Source of the DNA: an uncultured Alistipes sp.
GTDB lineage: Bacteria; Bacteroidota; Bacteroidia; Bacteroidales; Rikenellaceae
Length of the DNA stretch: 64,000 nt
Assembly: GCA_900550375.1 (NCBI GenBank)
Contig: URRP01000005.1
Coordinates: forward strand, 1-64,000
Reading direction: 5' to 3'
The notes beneath the pieces were generated by a model, which saw nothing but the letters and a program-made list of their open reading frames with translations, was not told the DNA's origin and searched no databases. The position numbers were made by a program, and so were the translations under genes. Shown piece after piece: positions 27,523 to 36,160 of this stretch; positions within the stretch are counted from its first letter, which is position 1; every line of letters starts with the position of its first letter.

Positions 27523-28407
27523 TCAGACTCGGCTTCCTCCTGCGAATTCCTCTTCGGAGGAGCGGAGTTCATTGTTTTTAGGTATTCTCCGTTCGCACGG
27601 CACATTGACCTGACACTTGCCGCAACCGAAGCGCGGCGCGTACTTTTCCCGCAGCGTATCGAAATAGGAGCAGCACAAGTGGTGCGATTTCCCCTGTTCG
27701 AGCGAGATGGCGTGCGCCGGACAGTTGTACACACAGGCTCCGCACATCGAGCAATAGTCGTAAAGCCCCGTATAGCCGCGTTTCGTGACGGGCAGCGGGG
27801 CATCGGTCACGACGCTGCCGAAGCGTCCGCTCACCCCGCGTTCGGTGATGAGTCCCTTGGAGAGGGAGAACGTTCCCAGCCCGCATACGTAGGCCACATG
27901 CCGCTCCGACCAATTGCTCGTAAAGCTGAGCGACTTGTCGGTTATCTCGGCATTGGTTCCGGCTTCGAAAACATAGCGGAACGCCTCGCTCGCATAGGGA
28001 GCAAAGGCCTTGTACCCGCGCTCGCGGAGCCACCGCTCGAGAAAATGGTTCACCTCCGTGAGAAAAGCCTGTCCCTCCACGCGGGCATAGAGCCAGCCGT
28101 TGCCGACCGCCACCGGATCGCGCTTGTTGCCCTCCACGACGAAATCGCTGAACGGCGCAAAGTAGGACACGACACTCACGGCCTCCGGCAGCCACTCCTT
28201 CGGCGTGCGGAACAGATGCCCGACGGCTTCCGGCTGTTTCAACGCCTCCCACTCGGGATCGTCGGCCGAGCCGACCTTCACGATGGGGGAGTCGTAAAGC
28301 CGCCGCCCGACATCGGACGCCGCAAGCGCCATCGTCTCGCTGACATAATTCCGAGGCGACTCGCGGACATACGCTTCAAGCGCATTTGTAAGCTCCTCAA
28401 CCAGCAT
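27523..28407 (-). CDS. QueG-like 4Fe-4S protein
   Basis: A 294-residue protein related to epoxyqueuosine reductase (QueG). It has the N-terminal VSYFAPFS-type region, the central GLGTFSLSKGLITERGVSGRFGSVVT, and a ferredoxin cluster CSMCGACVYNCPAHAI followed by CCSYFDTL and CGKCQVNVPCE. That gives enough cysteines for two [4Fe-4S] clusters. It is shorter than true QueG, which has about 310-380 residues plus an extra helical repeat domain, so a tRNA-modifying role is uncertain and a general corrinoid/iron-sulfur reductase is possible. It is the last gene of the leftward operon, 29 bases after floA. Confidence 0.75.
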   Translation of the reverse strand: MLVEELTNALEAYVRESPRNYVSETMALAASDVGRRLYDSPIVKVGSADDPEWEALKQPEAVGHLFRTPKEWLPEAVSVVSYFAPFSDFVVEGNKRDPVAVGNGWLYARVEGQAFLTEVNHFLERWLRERGYKAFAPYASEAFRYVFEAGTNAEITDKSLSFTSNWSERHVAYVCGLGTFSLSKGLITERGVSGRFGSVVTDAPLPVTKRGYTGLYDYCSMCGACVYNCPAHAISLEQGKSHHLCCSYFDTLREKYAPRFGCGKCQVNVPCERRIPKNNELRSSEEEFAGGSRV

Positions 28408-28436
28408 TTTACGAAATTCCCCGCGACAAACCGTCG

Positions 28437-29408
28437 TTATTTTTTCTCGACAGGCTTCGAGATCGTTTCCCGCATCGCCGTATCGGCCATGACGTTTTTC
28501 ATCTTGTAGTAATCCATGATTCCCAGATTACCGTTGCGGAACGCCTCGGCCATCGCCAGCGGCACTTCGGCCTCAGCCAGAATCACCTTGGCACGGGCAT
28601 CCTCCGCCTTGGCGCGATTCTCCTGCTCCAGCGCTACGGCCATTGCCCGACGCTCTTCGGCTTTCGCCTGCGCGATATTCTTGTCGGCCTGCGCCTGATC
28701 CATCTGCAACTGCGCGCCGATGTTCTTACCCACGTCGATATCGGCGATATCGATCGAAAGAATTTCGAACGCCGTACCGGCGTCCAACCCCTTGTCGAGC
28801 ACCACGCGCGAGATCGAATCGGGATTCTCCAGCACGACCTTATGGCTGCTGGCCGAACCGATCGACGAGACGATACCTTCGCCCACACGCGCCAGCACGG
28901 TCTCCTCGCCGGCACCGCCGACCAGCTGCTTGATGCTGGCACGCACCGTGACGCGCGCCTTGGCGATCAGCTGAATACCATCCTTTGCGACGGCCGCTAC
29001 GGGAGGGGTGTTGATGACCTTCGGATTGACCGACATCTGCACCGCCTCGAACACGTCGCGGCCTGCCAGATCGATCGCGGTGGCCATCTTGAAATCGAGC
29101 TGAATGTTGGCCTTCTGCGCCGAAACGAGCGCGTGAACGACATTGGGCACATTGCCGCCCGCCAAGAAATGCGCCTCCAGTTCGTTGGGATCGAGCGAAA
29201 GTCCGGCCTTCGTACTCTCGATCATCGACGAGACGATCACCGAGGGCGGCACCTTGCGCCAGCGCATCAGAATCAGCTGCAAAAGGCTGATCCTTACGCC
29301 CGAAACCAGCGCCGAAAACCACAATCCCACCGGAATAAAATAAAATATCAACCACAGCGCGACAAGGCCCGCAAAGACCGCAATCGCGATAATACCTGCC
29401 TGATCCAT
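28437..29408 (-). CDS. floA: Flotillin-like protein FloA
   Basis: Membrane scaffold of 323 residues that marks functional membrane microdomains. An N-terminal membrane hairpin (about residues 4-45) precedes an SPFH/band-7-type domain (about 50-220; VPPSVIVSSMIESTKAGL, NPKVINTPPVAAVAKDGIQL). An Ala/Glu-rich coiled coil follows (about 225-295; QMDQAQADKNIAQAKAEERR). ATG 29408 is used; an in-frame TTG two codons earlier is less likely. It is 26 bases downstream of nfeD, its usual partner in bacteria. It shares an operon with trkH and a SPOR-domain protein. Confidence 0.95.
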   Translation of the reverse strand: MDQAGIIAIAVFAGLVALWLIFYFIPVGLWFSALVSGVRISLLQLILMRWRKVPPSVIVSSMIESTKAGLSLDPNELEAHFLAGGNVPNVVHALVSAQKANIQLDFKMATAIDLAGRDVFEAVQMSVNPKVINTPPVAAVAKDGIQLIAKARVTVRASIKQLVGGAGEETVLARVGEGIVSSIGSASSHKVVLENPDSISRVVLDKGLDAGTAFEILSIDIADIDVGKNIGAQLQMDQAQADKNIAQAKAEERRAMAVALEQENRAKAEDARAKVILAEAEVPLAMAEAFRNGNLGIMDYYKMKNVMADTAMRETISKPVEKK

Positions 29409-29434
29409 AATCAATTATCGTTTAGTTGGTAAAT

Positions 29435-29911
29435 TTACGCTGAAGGTTCGTCGGCGACCTTGCGCACGACGATATTGAAATTCTCGAAACCGACCACTTC
29501 GACCGTACTGCGCTGGTCGATATAGACATCGGTCGATTTGGCCTCGTATATCTTGCCGTCGATCTCGACCTTGCCCATCGGCGCCAGCCGCGAGACGGCT
29601 ACGCCGCGGTCGCCCGCCTTCACCTCGTTATCGGGAAACGTCATGCTCGAAGAGTCGATCTTCTGCTTCAGCGAAAAACGCTGCCACGTCTTCGAGCGCA
29701 GCGAAAGCACCGTAGCCACGAACGACAGCACGACAATAATCAGGACAACGATGCCGCCCGTAAAGGGCCCGTAATCGGCAAAGGCCGTATAGATGGCGCT
29801 TCCATAACAGACCAGCGCGAACAGCGCACCCAGCGAAACGCCCGGCAGCAACACCAGTTCCGCCACCAAAAACAAAACGCCCAATAAGATCAGCAGGATA
29901 ATGAGCCACAT
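29435..29911 (-). CDS. nfeD: NfeD-family membrane protein
   Basis: A 158-residue short-form NfeD: three to four hydrophobic segments in the first half (MWLIILLILLGVLFLVAEL, the usual start), then a soluble OB-fold domain at about 90-150 (GDRGVAVSRLAPMGKVEIDG and VEVVGFENFNIVVRKV). The long serine-protease form is absent. NfeD proteins are encoded next to flotillins and are thought to work with them in the membrane; the order here (nfeD then floA) is the classic one. It lies 44 bases after the SPOR-domain gene. Confidence 0.93.
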   Translation of the reverse strand: MWLIILLILLGVLFLVAELVLLPGVSLGALFALVCYGSAIYTAFADYGPFTGGIVVLIIVVLSFVATVLSLRSKTWQRFSLKQKIDSSSMTFPDNEVKAGDRGVAVSRLAPMGKVEIDGKIYEAKSTDVYIDQRSTVEVVGFENFNIVVRKVADEPSA

Positions 29912-29955
29912 AGGTTGAGAGATTTAATTATGTGAAGATAACTGATTTTTTTGAA

Positions 29956-31494
29956 TTATTCAACTATTTCCGCAATTTTTACCTGCAGCGACGCATTCTG
30001 CTGCATCACCTGTTCGGCAACCTTGTCGGCGACAGCCTTGTCGGCAAACGGCCCGACGATAAAATGCTGTCCTGCACGCGATATCTCACACTCGCCGGCC
30101 ACCGCCAGCACCGCTGCGCGCAGCGCCTCGGAGAAGCTGTCCAGCCCGCCGATCTCGACCCGGAACATCGGAGCGCGTCCCTCCTCGGCGGCATCGGCCA
30201 GATTGGTCCGCACACCGTCGTTCCACACGACGATCTCGGGACGGCGGAACCCCTTCTTCTTCATCTGTTCCTGCGCCGCACGCGCCTCGTCGAGCGTCCG
30301 GTAACCGCCGGCGTAATAGGCATACTTTCCGTCGACTTTTTCATACCCGAGCGGATAGGCTCCCTTGAAAAGATAACCGCCGTTGGTTCGGTTCGTATAG
30401 GTGCCGAGCAGAATCCGGTAGATCGTTCCCCGCTCGTACACCGTGACCTCCGGGATCGGGTGCGACGCGTTGTACTTGGCCGGCGTAACGAAGTCGATCG
30501 GCTCGTATTCGAGGAACATACGCTCCTCGATGAAGATTTTCGGCAGCCGGTAATCGACGCTTTGCAGGCCGGCAGCCACGCGCACCAGCGAATCGCGCGC
30601 ATCGGTCAACCCCAATGCTCCGGCCAGCTCCCGCTCATGATCGACGAGCGCCCGTTTCTGGATCAGATAATCGGTCAACTCATCGGCATAGTAACGTCCC
30701 CGCTCGGAGGCCATCTGCTGCCGTACTCCGGCCATCTGCTCCTCCGTTTTGGCGAGCAGGTCGTCCCGTCCCAGCTTGTCGAGCAGATAGGCGTAGGCGT
30801 AGTTCTTGTTGTCGTAAATCGTGCTCCACGTCTTTTGCAGCGAATCGCACAAGGAGCGTTTGAGCGACTGCAAGGTACGGTAGCGTTCGTAAAGCAGGGC
30901 AGCCGGCGTCTCGGCCGTAATCGTATCGTAGGAGATTTTCAGATCTTCGATGGCCGCATAATTGGCCATACAAGCGGCCGCCAGATCGAATGCCGTGCGC
31001 TCCCTGCGCTGTGCAGTCAACAATGCGCGGTAATCGATCTGCGGAAGCTGCTCGCGGAAATAGGCGTTATGTACCAGATCGGACACCTGAAGCGAATCGG
31101 GCAGGGGAGTGCCTATCGCAGGGCCGGCCGAGGTTCCTGCCGACGGTTTGTTCAAATCCAGATTCGCCAATACCCAATCCTGTTCGACCGTATTGATCCG
31201 GTCGGTCAGTCGCCCTCGTTCGGTTCGGATCGAAAAGAGCTGCTCCTCGCACCGCAGAATCTCGGCCGAATAGGCCGCGCGCTGTGCCGGATCGTCACGC
31301 AGCTGCCGGCGCACGCGGTTCACGGCCATCGTCACCGAATCTTCGCGAGCCTGCAACACCGCCTCCTCGCGCAGCATATCCATATACTCCGTGTTCTGCT
31401 CCAAACCCGCAATACGCGCCGTCACCTCCTGTGCCGAAGCATCGGCGACGCCCACCGCAAACAATACCGCCAAAAGGACAAATCCTTTACGCAT
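29956..31494 (-). CDS. Exported coiled-coil protein with C-terminal SPOR-like domains
   Basis: A 512-residue predicted periplasmic or envelope protein. A signal peptide (MRKGFVLLAVLFAVGVADASA) is followed by a long helical, coiled-coil region (about 30-330). The C-terminal part has two SPOR-like repeats: one near YEKVDGKYAYYAGGYRTLDE (about 395-445) and one near VEIGGLDSFSEALRA (about 455-505). SPOR domains bind denuded peptidoglycan. The ATG overlaps the trkH stop by one base (TAATG), so translation is coupled. The link to potassium uptake and flotillin is by context only. A function in envelope maintenance is a guess. Confidence 0.7.
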   Translation of the reverse strand: MRKGFVLLAVLFAVGVADASAQEVTARIAGLEQNTEYMDMLREEAVLQAREDSVTMAVNRVRRQLRDDPAQRAAYSAEILRCEEQLFSIRTERGRLTDRINTVEQDWVLANLDLNKPSAGTSAGPAIGTPLPDSLQVSDLVHNAYFREQLPQIDYRALLTAQRRERTAFDLAAACMANYAAIEDLKISYDTITAETPAALLYERYRTLQSLKRSLCDSLQKTWSTIYDNKNYAYAYLLDKLGRDDLLAKTEEQMAGVRQQMASERGRYYADELTDYLIQKRALVDHERELAGALGLTDARDSLVRVAAGLQSVDYRLPKIFIEERMFLEYEPIDFVTPAKYNASHPIPEVTVYERGTIYRILLGTYTNRTNGGYLFKGAYPLGYEKVDGKYAYYAGGYRTLDEARAAQEQMKKKGFRRPEIVVWNDGVRTNLADAAEEGRAPMFRVEIGGLDSFSEALRAAVLAVAGECEISRAGQHFIVGPFADKAVADKVAEQVMQQNASLQVKIAEIVE

Positions 31495-32939
31495 TATCTC
31501 CACCATTTTAGAAAAAACAACTGCACCAGCCCGAAAATCTCCAGACGGCCCAGCAACATCAACATCGTATCCGAAAACTTCATCACCGCCGGCAAATCGG
31601 AATAGTTTCCCAGCGAACTCACCATGCCGAAACCGGGTCCCACATTTCCCATACAGGCCACCGACGACGAAAAACTCGTCTCGATATCCATGCCGCACAC
31701 CGTTCCCACGACCGTTCCCGCAAGCAGTGCAAGAAAATAGGCCACGATGAAAACCACCGCCGTACCGGCGATCTTGTCATCCAGCACGTTGCCGTCGATA
31801 CGCACGCGCACGACGGCATTGGGATGCTGCTGTAAAGAGAAACGCAGACGCAAGGTCTTTATTGCCAATAAAAACCGGTCGGTTTTAATACCGCCCGTCG
31901 TCGAACCGGCGCAGCCGCAGACGATCGACACGAAGATCAGCAGCACGATGGCCGTCGACGGCCAGACGGAGGTGTCGGCCGTTGCGAATCCCGTGGTCGA
32001 AATCAGCGACACGACCTGAAAACCCGCATAGCGCAGCGACCCCGCAACGGTGTCGTACACGCCGTCGAAATAGAGGCTTACGGTTACGACGACGGTTACG
32101 ATGGCGACGATCGAAAGATACCACCGCGTCACCTCCGAACGGAAAATATTGTTCCGGCGGCCCGTCAGCGTCGCGAAGAGCACCCCGAAATGAATACTGG
32201 CCAGCAGCATCGTGACGATCAGGATCATCTCCACGGCTACGCTGTCGAAATAACCGATGCTGGCGTTTTTCGTGCTGAAGCCGCTCGTCGCGACGACCGA
32301 CATGGCCTGCGTCAGCGAATCGAACCAGTTCATGCCCGCCAGTTTCAGCGCAAGCGTCGAACAGAAGGTCAGTCCCAGATAGATGAACAGCAGGATCTGG
32401 GCGATCATCGAAGCTTTGTAATGGTAGTTGTGTTTGGCCATCGACGACAACTCGACGTTGGTCAGCAGTGCCTTGTTCGTCCCCAGCGAAGGGAGGATCA
32501 ACAACGCGAACATCACCACGCCGACTCCGCCCAGCCATGTCGAACACGCCCTCCAGAAGAGCAGTCCGCGCGGCAGCGCCTCGATATTCTTCAGAATCGA
32601 TGCGCCGGTAGTCGTATATCCCGACACGCTCTCGAACCATGCGTTGATAAGAGAGAATTCCCCGCCCCACATCAGATAGGGGAACATTCCCACGATGCTG
32701 GCCAGAATCCACGACCCGACGACGATGCAATATCCCTCCTTGCTGCTGAGTTGTTCGACACGGTCGACGAAGATGAGCGGAAAGGCACCGAGCAGCGCCG
32801 TGAGCAGCGAAGAGAGCAACAGCGGGTAGTAGCCCGAGTCGGTATGACTGGCCAGCGACACACCGGCCGAGAGGAGCATGAACAGCGCCACGACCAGCAT
32901 GATAATCCCCACATATCGCAATACAACGCTCAGTCTCAT
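31494..32939 (-). CDS. trkH: TrkH-family potassium uptake protein
   Basis: Inner-membrane K+ channel subunit of 481 residues with four M1-P-M2-like repeats. Selectivity-filter-like segments are SVSGYTTTGASI, SVVATSGFSTKNASI, LISTTGFATADTS and SVACMGNVGPGF, each with the conserved glycine. It depends on a cytoplasmic TrkA/KtrA partner that is not in this window. The gene overlaps its upstream neighbour by ATGA and the downstream SPOR gene by TAATG, so all three are translationally coupled. Confidence 0.95.
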   Translation of the reverse strand: MRLSVVLRYVGIIMLVVALFMLLSAGVSLASHTDSGYYPLLLSSLLTALLGAFPLIFVDRVEQLSSKEGYCIVVGSWILASIVGMFPYLMWGGEFSLINAWFESVSGYTTTGASILKNIEALPRGLLFWRACSTWLGGVGVVMFALLILPSLGTNKALLTNVELSSMAKHNYHYKASMIAQILLFIYLGLTFCSTLALKLAGMNWFDSLTQAMSVVATSGFSTKNASIGYFDSVAVEMILIVTMLLASIHFGVLFATLTGRRNNIFRSEVTRWYLSIVAIVTVVVTVSLYFDGVYDTVAGSLRYAGFQVVSLISTTGFATADTSVWPSTAIVLLIFVSIVCGCAGSTTGGIKTDRFLLAIKTLRLRFSLQQHPNAVVRVRIDGNVLDDKIAGTAVVFIVAYFLALLAGTVVGTVCGMDIETSFSSSVACMGNVGPGFGMVSSLGNYSDLPAVMKFSDTMLMLLGRLEIFGLVQLFFLKWWR

Positions 32940-33778
32940 CGCTGCTCCTGTTTTGCTTTTTTCGCCAGCTGGACCACATCGTCGATGCGATCCTTCAGTT
33001 CGGCCACTTCATCCTTGACTTCGGCCTTGACCTTGAACGGGAGTCCGAAACGCAGGTAATCGCCCAGACTCTTGTTCATCGACAACACCGGACGAACCAG
33101 ATAGGCCGAAACGAAGTAGTAGAGCATCAACACGATGGCGATCATCACCAGCAGCGAGATCAGCACCGGCGTCACCGCCCGGTAAGCGTTGCGCTTGAGC
33201 TGCTCGGTACGCGGTGCCAGCGAACTCTGGGTCGAAATCATATAGTTCTTGATCGAACCGGTCAGCTTGTCGTAGGCCTTCGAATAGGCTTCTGCGTACC
33301 AGCGTGCACCGTCGAAATCCATCGTGACGGATTTCGATGCGAGGGTATCCTTCTCTCCGACGAGTTCCAACTTGCCGGTTCGCACCGACGCGCCGCTCTG
33401 CGACTGCATCCGCAGAAACTCCTGCGTGAGGTGCTGCACGTTCAGCGCCGAAGCCGAAAGCGTATCGAGATAGGCCTGTTCGACCGCCTCCTCCCGAACG
33501 ACCTTCAGCGTGCGGGACATCTCGGCGATGCTCGCCATGAGTACCGTATCATAATCGCGCTGCCGGAATACAATGCTGTGCACGACCGCTTTGTTCTGCC
33601 GCGCTACGGCATCGAGCATATCCTTGGCAAGCCCCAGATTACGCTCGCTGGCGCGCAAAATCTCCTCTGTGTCGGAACTGACACGCCTGAGTTCGAACAG
33701 CGAGACCAGCCCTGCGAAAAAGAGCAGCACCACTACGCTGAGAAAACTCACCAACACCCGTCTACGGATACCTTTCAT
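32936..33778 (-). CDS. Two-helix membrane protein with sensor-like periplasmic domain and no output domain
   Basis: A 280-residue protein with the architecture of a chemoreceptor or histidine-kinase input: TM1 (about 9-28), a helical periplasmic domain of about 160 residues (four-helix-bundle type), TM2 (about 197-223) and a short HAMP-like tail with EVAELKDRIDDVVQLAKKA. It stops there, with no kinase, methyl-accepting or cyclase domain. It is the first gene of the leftward operon with trkH, whose start it overlaps by ATGA. I infer that it could sense an envelope or ionic condition and act on the channel by contact; this is untested. It could also be a structural scaffold. Confidence 0.65.
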   Translation of the reverse strand: MKGIRRRVLVSFLSVVVLLFFAGLVSLFELRRVSSDTEEILRASERNLGLAKDMLDAVARQNKAVVHSIVFRQRDYDTVLMASIAEMSRTLKVVREEAVEQAYLDTLSASALNVQHLTQEFLRMQSQSGASVRTGKLELVGEKDTLASKSVTMDFDGARWYAEAYSKAYDKLTGSIKNYMISTQSSLAPRTEQLKRNAYRAVTPVLISLLVMIAIVLMLYYFVSAYLVRPVLSMNKSLGDYLRFGLPFKVKAEVKDEVAELKDRIDDVVQLAKKAKQEQR

Positions 33779-33798
33779 CGTTCAAATGGAATTATCGT

Positions 33799-33886
33799 AC
33801 AAAGATACGAATAAGCGAGGGTAATGTCAAATTTATTTGAACATTGCCGAGCGTGAGTATCTAAGGCGCAGCCAAAGATACGAAAA
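33799..33886 (-). repeat. Promoter-bearing palindromic repeat, copy D
   Basis: It matches 9508-9595 with three substitutions and has the same orientation and the same position relative to a leftward gene. It contains the same palindrome and the promoter TTTG-N20-TATCTTTG. The unit lies between divergent genes here (sensor-like gene and cvpA), as copy A does (pheT and the CBM9-like gene). Confidence 0.85.
33800..33831 (-). promoter_or_regulatory. Promoter for the sensor/trkH/SPOR/nfeD/floA/QueG-like operon
   Basis: On the minus strand, TTTG (33831-33828), 20 bases, TATCTTTG (33807-33800), 21 bases before the ATG. It is the only consensus promoter seen upstream of this six-gene run. Confidence 0.8.
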
Positions 33887-34010
33887 AGTAACGAAAACTT
33901 TCCACTGCAGCGTATCCCCGCCGGTATTTTTCCGCTCCCGCAGCCTCTCCGGCAGCGACAAATCGAAAAATATCACTATCTTTGCGTAGGATTAACCTGT
34001 ACCGCGCACC

Positions 34011-34553
34011 ATGAACATTCTCGACATCATCGTCTGGCTCATACTGGCCCTTGCCGTGTTCAACGGCTGGCGCAAAGGGTTCATCGGCAAACTCTTCTCT
34101 CTGGCCGGTCTCGTCGGCGGCATCTGGCTCGCACTGAGCTACGGCACCCGCTGCGGCGAGGCGCTGCACATGGAGGGTACGACGGCCGTCGTGGCGGGAT
34201 TTCTCATCGTTCTCATCACCGTGGCCGTCGCGGCCAATCTCATCGGCCGGCTCGTGGGCAAGGCGTGCAGCTCGATCGGACTGGGAGGTCTCGACACGCT
34301 GCTGGGCATCTTTCTTGCCCTTGTAGAGGCGGTGCTGCTGCTGGGACTCTCGTTCAAGGGTCTCGACTACTTCGCCCCCACGCTGATCTCCCGCGAAACG
34401 CGCAAAGCGTCGAAATGTTACGGACCGGTGATGCGCGTCGCCGACGGGGTGTTCCCCACGCTGGGTGACTACGCCCGCAAATACCTGCCGCAGCCGAAGC
34501 AGGAGAAGCCCGCAGAGCAGTCCGAAACGGACGAAAACATATGCAACGTATGA
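34011..34553 (+). CDS. cvpA: CvpA-family membrane protein
   Basis: A 180-residue inner-membrane protein with four transmembrane helices. The N-terminus NILDIIVWLILALAVFNGWRKGFIG is the CvpA hallmark, followed by LIGRLVGKACSSIGLGGLDT. The family is linked to colicin V secretion in E. coli and to envelope stability in general. A -7 box TATCTTTG at 33977-33984 precedes the ATG by 26 bases. It overlaps rsgA by four bases (ATGA) and leads a four-gene run. Confidence 0.9.
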   Translation: MNILDIIVWLILALAVFNGWRKGFIGKLFSLAGLVGGIWLALSYGTRCGEALHMEGTTAVVAGFLIVLITVAVAANLIGRLVGKACSSIGLGGLDTLLGIFLALVEAVLLLGLSFKGLDYFAPTLISRETRKASKCYGPVMRVADGVFPTLGDYARKYLPQPKQEKPAEQSETDENICNV

Positions 34554-35473
34554 GCGACGAAATAAAAGGAGTCGTCACCCGCGCCACGGGCAGTTGGTAC
34601 GACGTACTGCATGAGGAGCGCACGATCGCCTGCCGTATCCGCGGCCGTATCCGCCTCAAAGGCCTCCGTTCGACCAATCCGGTCGTCGTGGGCGACGAGG
34701 TGGTCTGCACCGAGGGCGGCGGGGAGTGGGTCATCGAACGCATCCTGCCGCGCCGCAACTACATCATCCGGCGCGCCTCGAACCTCTCAAAGGAGTCGCA
34801 CATTATCGCCTCGAACATCGATCAGGCGCTGCTCGTAGCTACACTCTCGCAGCCCGTGACGGCGCCCGAATTCCTCGACCGCTTTCTGGTGACGTGCGAA
34901 GCCTACAAGATCTCCGCGACGATCCTGCTGGCGAAATACGACCTCGCAGCGGCCGATCCCGAAGCTGTGGAGGCTTTCCACGCGACCTACGAAAGCGCAG
35001 GCTACCGCGTCGTCGACCTCTCGACGCTCGACGGCACGGGACTCGATACGGTGCGGGCGCTGGTCGCCGGCCGCACGACGCTGGTGGCAGGCAACTCGGG
35101 CGTCGGTAAGTCGACGCTCGTCGGCGCGCTCGAACCCGGGCTGGAACTGCGCACGGGGAGTATCTCCGCGAGCCACCACAAGGGGCGCCACACGACCACC
35201 TTCTCGGCCATGTACCCCCTTTCGGACGGTGGTTTTCTGATCGACACGCCGGGCATCAAGGGGTTCGGCCTGATCGACATCGAAGATCACGAGTTGTGGC
35301 ACTACTTCCCCGAGATGATGCGCATCGGGGCCGACTGCCGCTTCTACAACTGCACCCATACCCATGAACCGGGCTGTGCCGTATGCGAAGCGGTCGAACG
35401 GGGCGAGATCGCCGAATCGCGCTACGAAAGTTACCTGAAAATACGCGACGAAGATGACAAATACCGCAAATAA
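34550..35473 (+). CDS. rsgA: Ribosome small-subunit maturation GTPase RsgA
   Basis: Circularly permuted GTPase of 307 residues that checks late 30S assembly. Order: OB fold (about 1-65), then G4 before G1 (LLAKYDLA, about 115), G1 GNSGVGKST, switch GSISASHHKGRHTTTFS, G3 DTPGIKGFG, and a C-terminal zinc domain with CRFYNCTHTHEPGCAVCEA. G4 reads AKYD instead of the usual NKxD, so the guanine-contacting Asn is replaced by Ala. ATG 34550 gives an ATGA overlap with cvpA; another ATG three codons upstream is possible. The gene overlaps trmH by 20 bases. Confidence 0.95.
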   Translation: MSDEIKGVVTRATGSWYDVLHEERTIACRIRGRIRLKGLRSTNPVVVGDEVVCTEGGGEWVIERILPRRNYIIRRASNLSKESHIIASNIDQALLVATLSQPVTAPEFLDRFLVTCEAYKISATILLAKYDLAAADPEAVEAFHATYESAGYRVVDLSTLDGTGLDTVRALVAGRTTLVAGNSGVGKSTLVGALEPGLELRTGSISASHHKGRHTTTFSAMYPLSDGGFLIDTPGIKGFGLIDIEDHELWHYFPEMMRIGADCRFYNCTHTHEPGCAVCEAVERGEIAESRYESYLKIRDEDDKYRK

Positions 35474-36143
35474 CCGCCCGCAGGCGTGGTACGATCGGCG
35501 TGCCGACTACCTCGCGGGATTCATTACCGAAGAGCGGCAGCGCACGCTGCTGACGGCACTTGCCGGACGGACGCGGTACATGACCCTGCTGGCCGAAAAC
35601 ACCTTCCATCCGCACAACGCTTCGGCGCTGATGCGCCACTGCGACGCCTTCGGCATACAGGAGCTGCATACGGTGGAGACGCTCTGCAAATTCTCGCCCA
35701 ACGCTTCGATCGTACGCGGGACGGACAAGTGGATCGACGTGCGCCGCCACGGCTCGACGGCCGAAGCGCTCGGCGCACTGCGGGCCGAAGGCTACCGGAT
35801 CGTGGCCACGACGCCCCACCGCGAGAGCTGCACGCCCGAGACATTCGACGTCTCGCGCGGCCCCTTCGCACTGGTCTTCGGTACGGAGCACGCCGGCATC
35901 TCCGACGAGGTGATGGCGGCGGCCGACGAATACCTGCGCATTCCGATGTGCGGACTGGTCGAGAGCCTCAACGTCTCGGCCTCGGCGGCGATCCTAATCT
36001 ACATTCTCTCACAGCGCCTCCGCGCTCAGGTCGAAGGGTGGCAGCTTCCACCCCTCGAAGCAGCAGCGCTGCGCCTGCGCTGGATGCGGGCCGCCGTGCA
36101 TGACGCCGACGACATCCTCGCGCGGGAGTTCCCCGAAGAGTAA
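35454..36143 (+). CDS. trmH: TrmH-family tRNA/rRNA 2'-O-methyltransferase
   Basis: SPOUT-class enzyme of 229 residues, probably tRNA (Gm18) 2'-O-methyltransferase. The SPOUT motifs are clear: motif 1 NTFHPHNASALMRHCDAFGI, motif 2 LVFGTEHAGISDEV, motif 3 IPMCGLVESLNVSASAAI, the knot that binds S-adenosylmethionine. The N-terminal helices and C-terminal extension agree with TrmH rather than RlmB. It overlaps rsgA by 20 bases and is followed 17 bases later by an aminotransferase gene. Confidence 0.9.
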   Translation: MTNTANNRPQAWYDRRADYLAGFITEERQRTLLTALAGRTRYMTLLAENTFHPHNASALMRHCDAFGIQELHTVETLCKFSPNASIVRGTDKWIDVRRHGSTAEALGALRAEGYRIVATTPHRESCTPETFDVSRGPFALVFGTEHAGISDEVMAAADEYLRIPMCGLVESLNVSASAAILIYILSQRLRAQVEGWQLPPLEAAALRLRWMRAAVHDADDILAREFPEE

Positions 36144-36160
36144 TCCATCCGTTCGAAACG

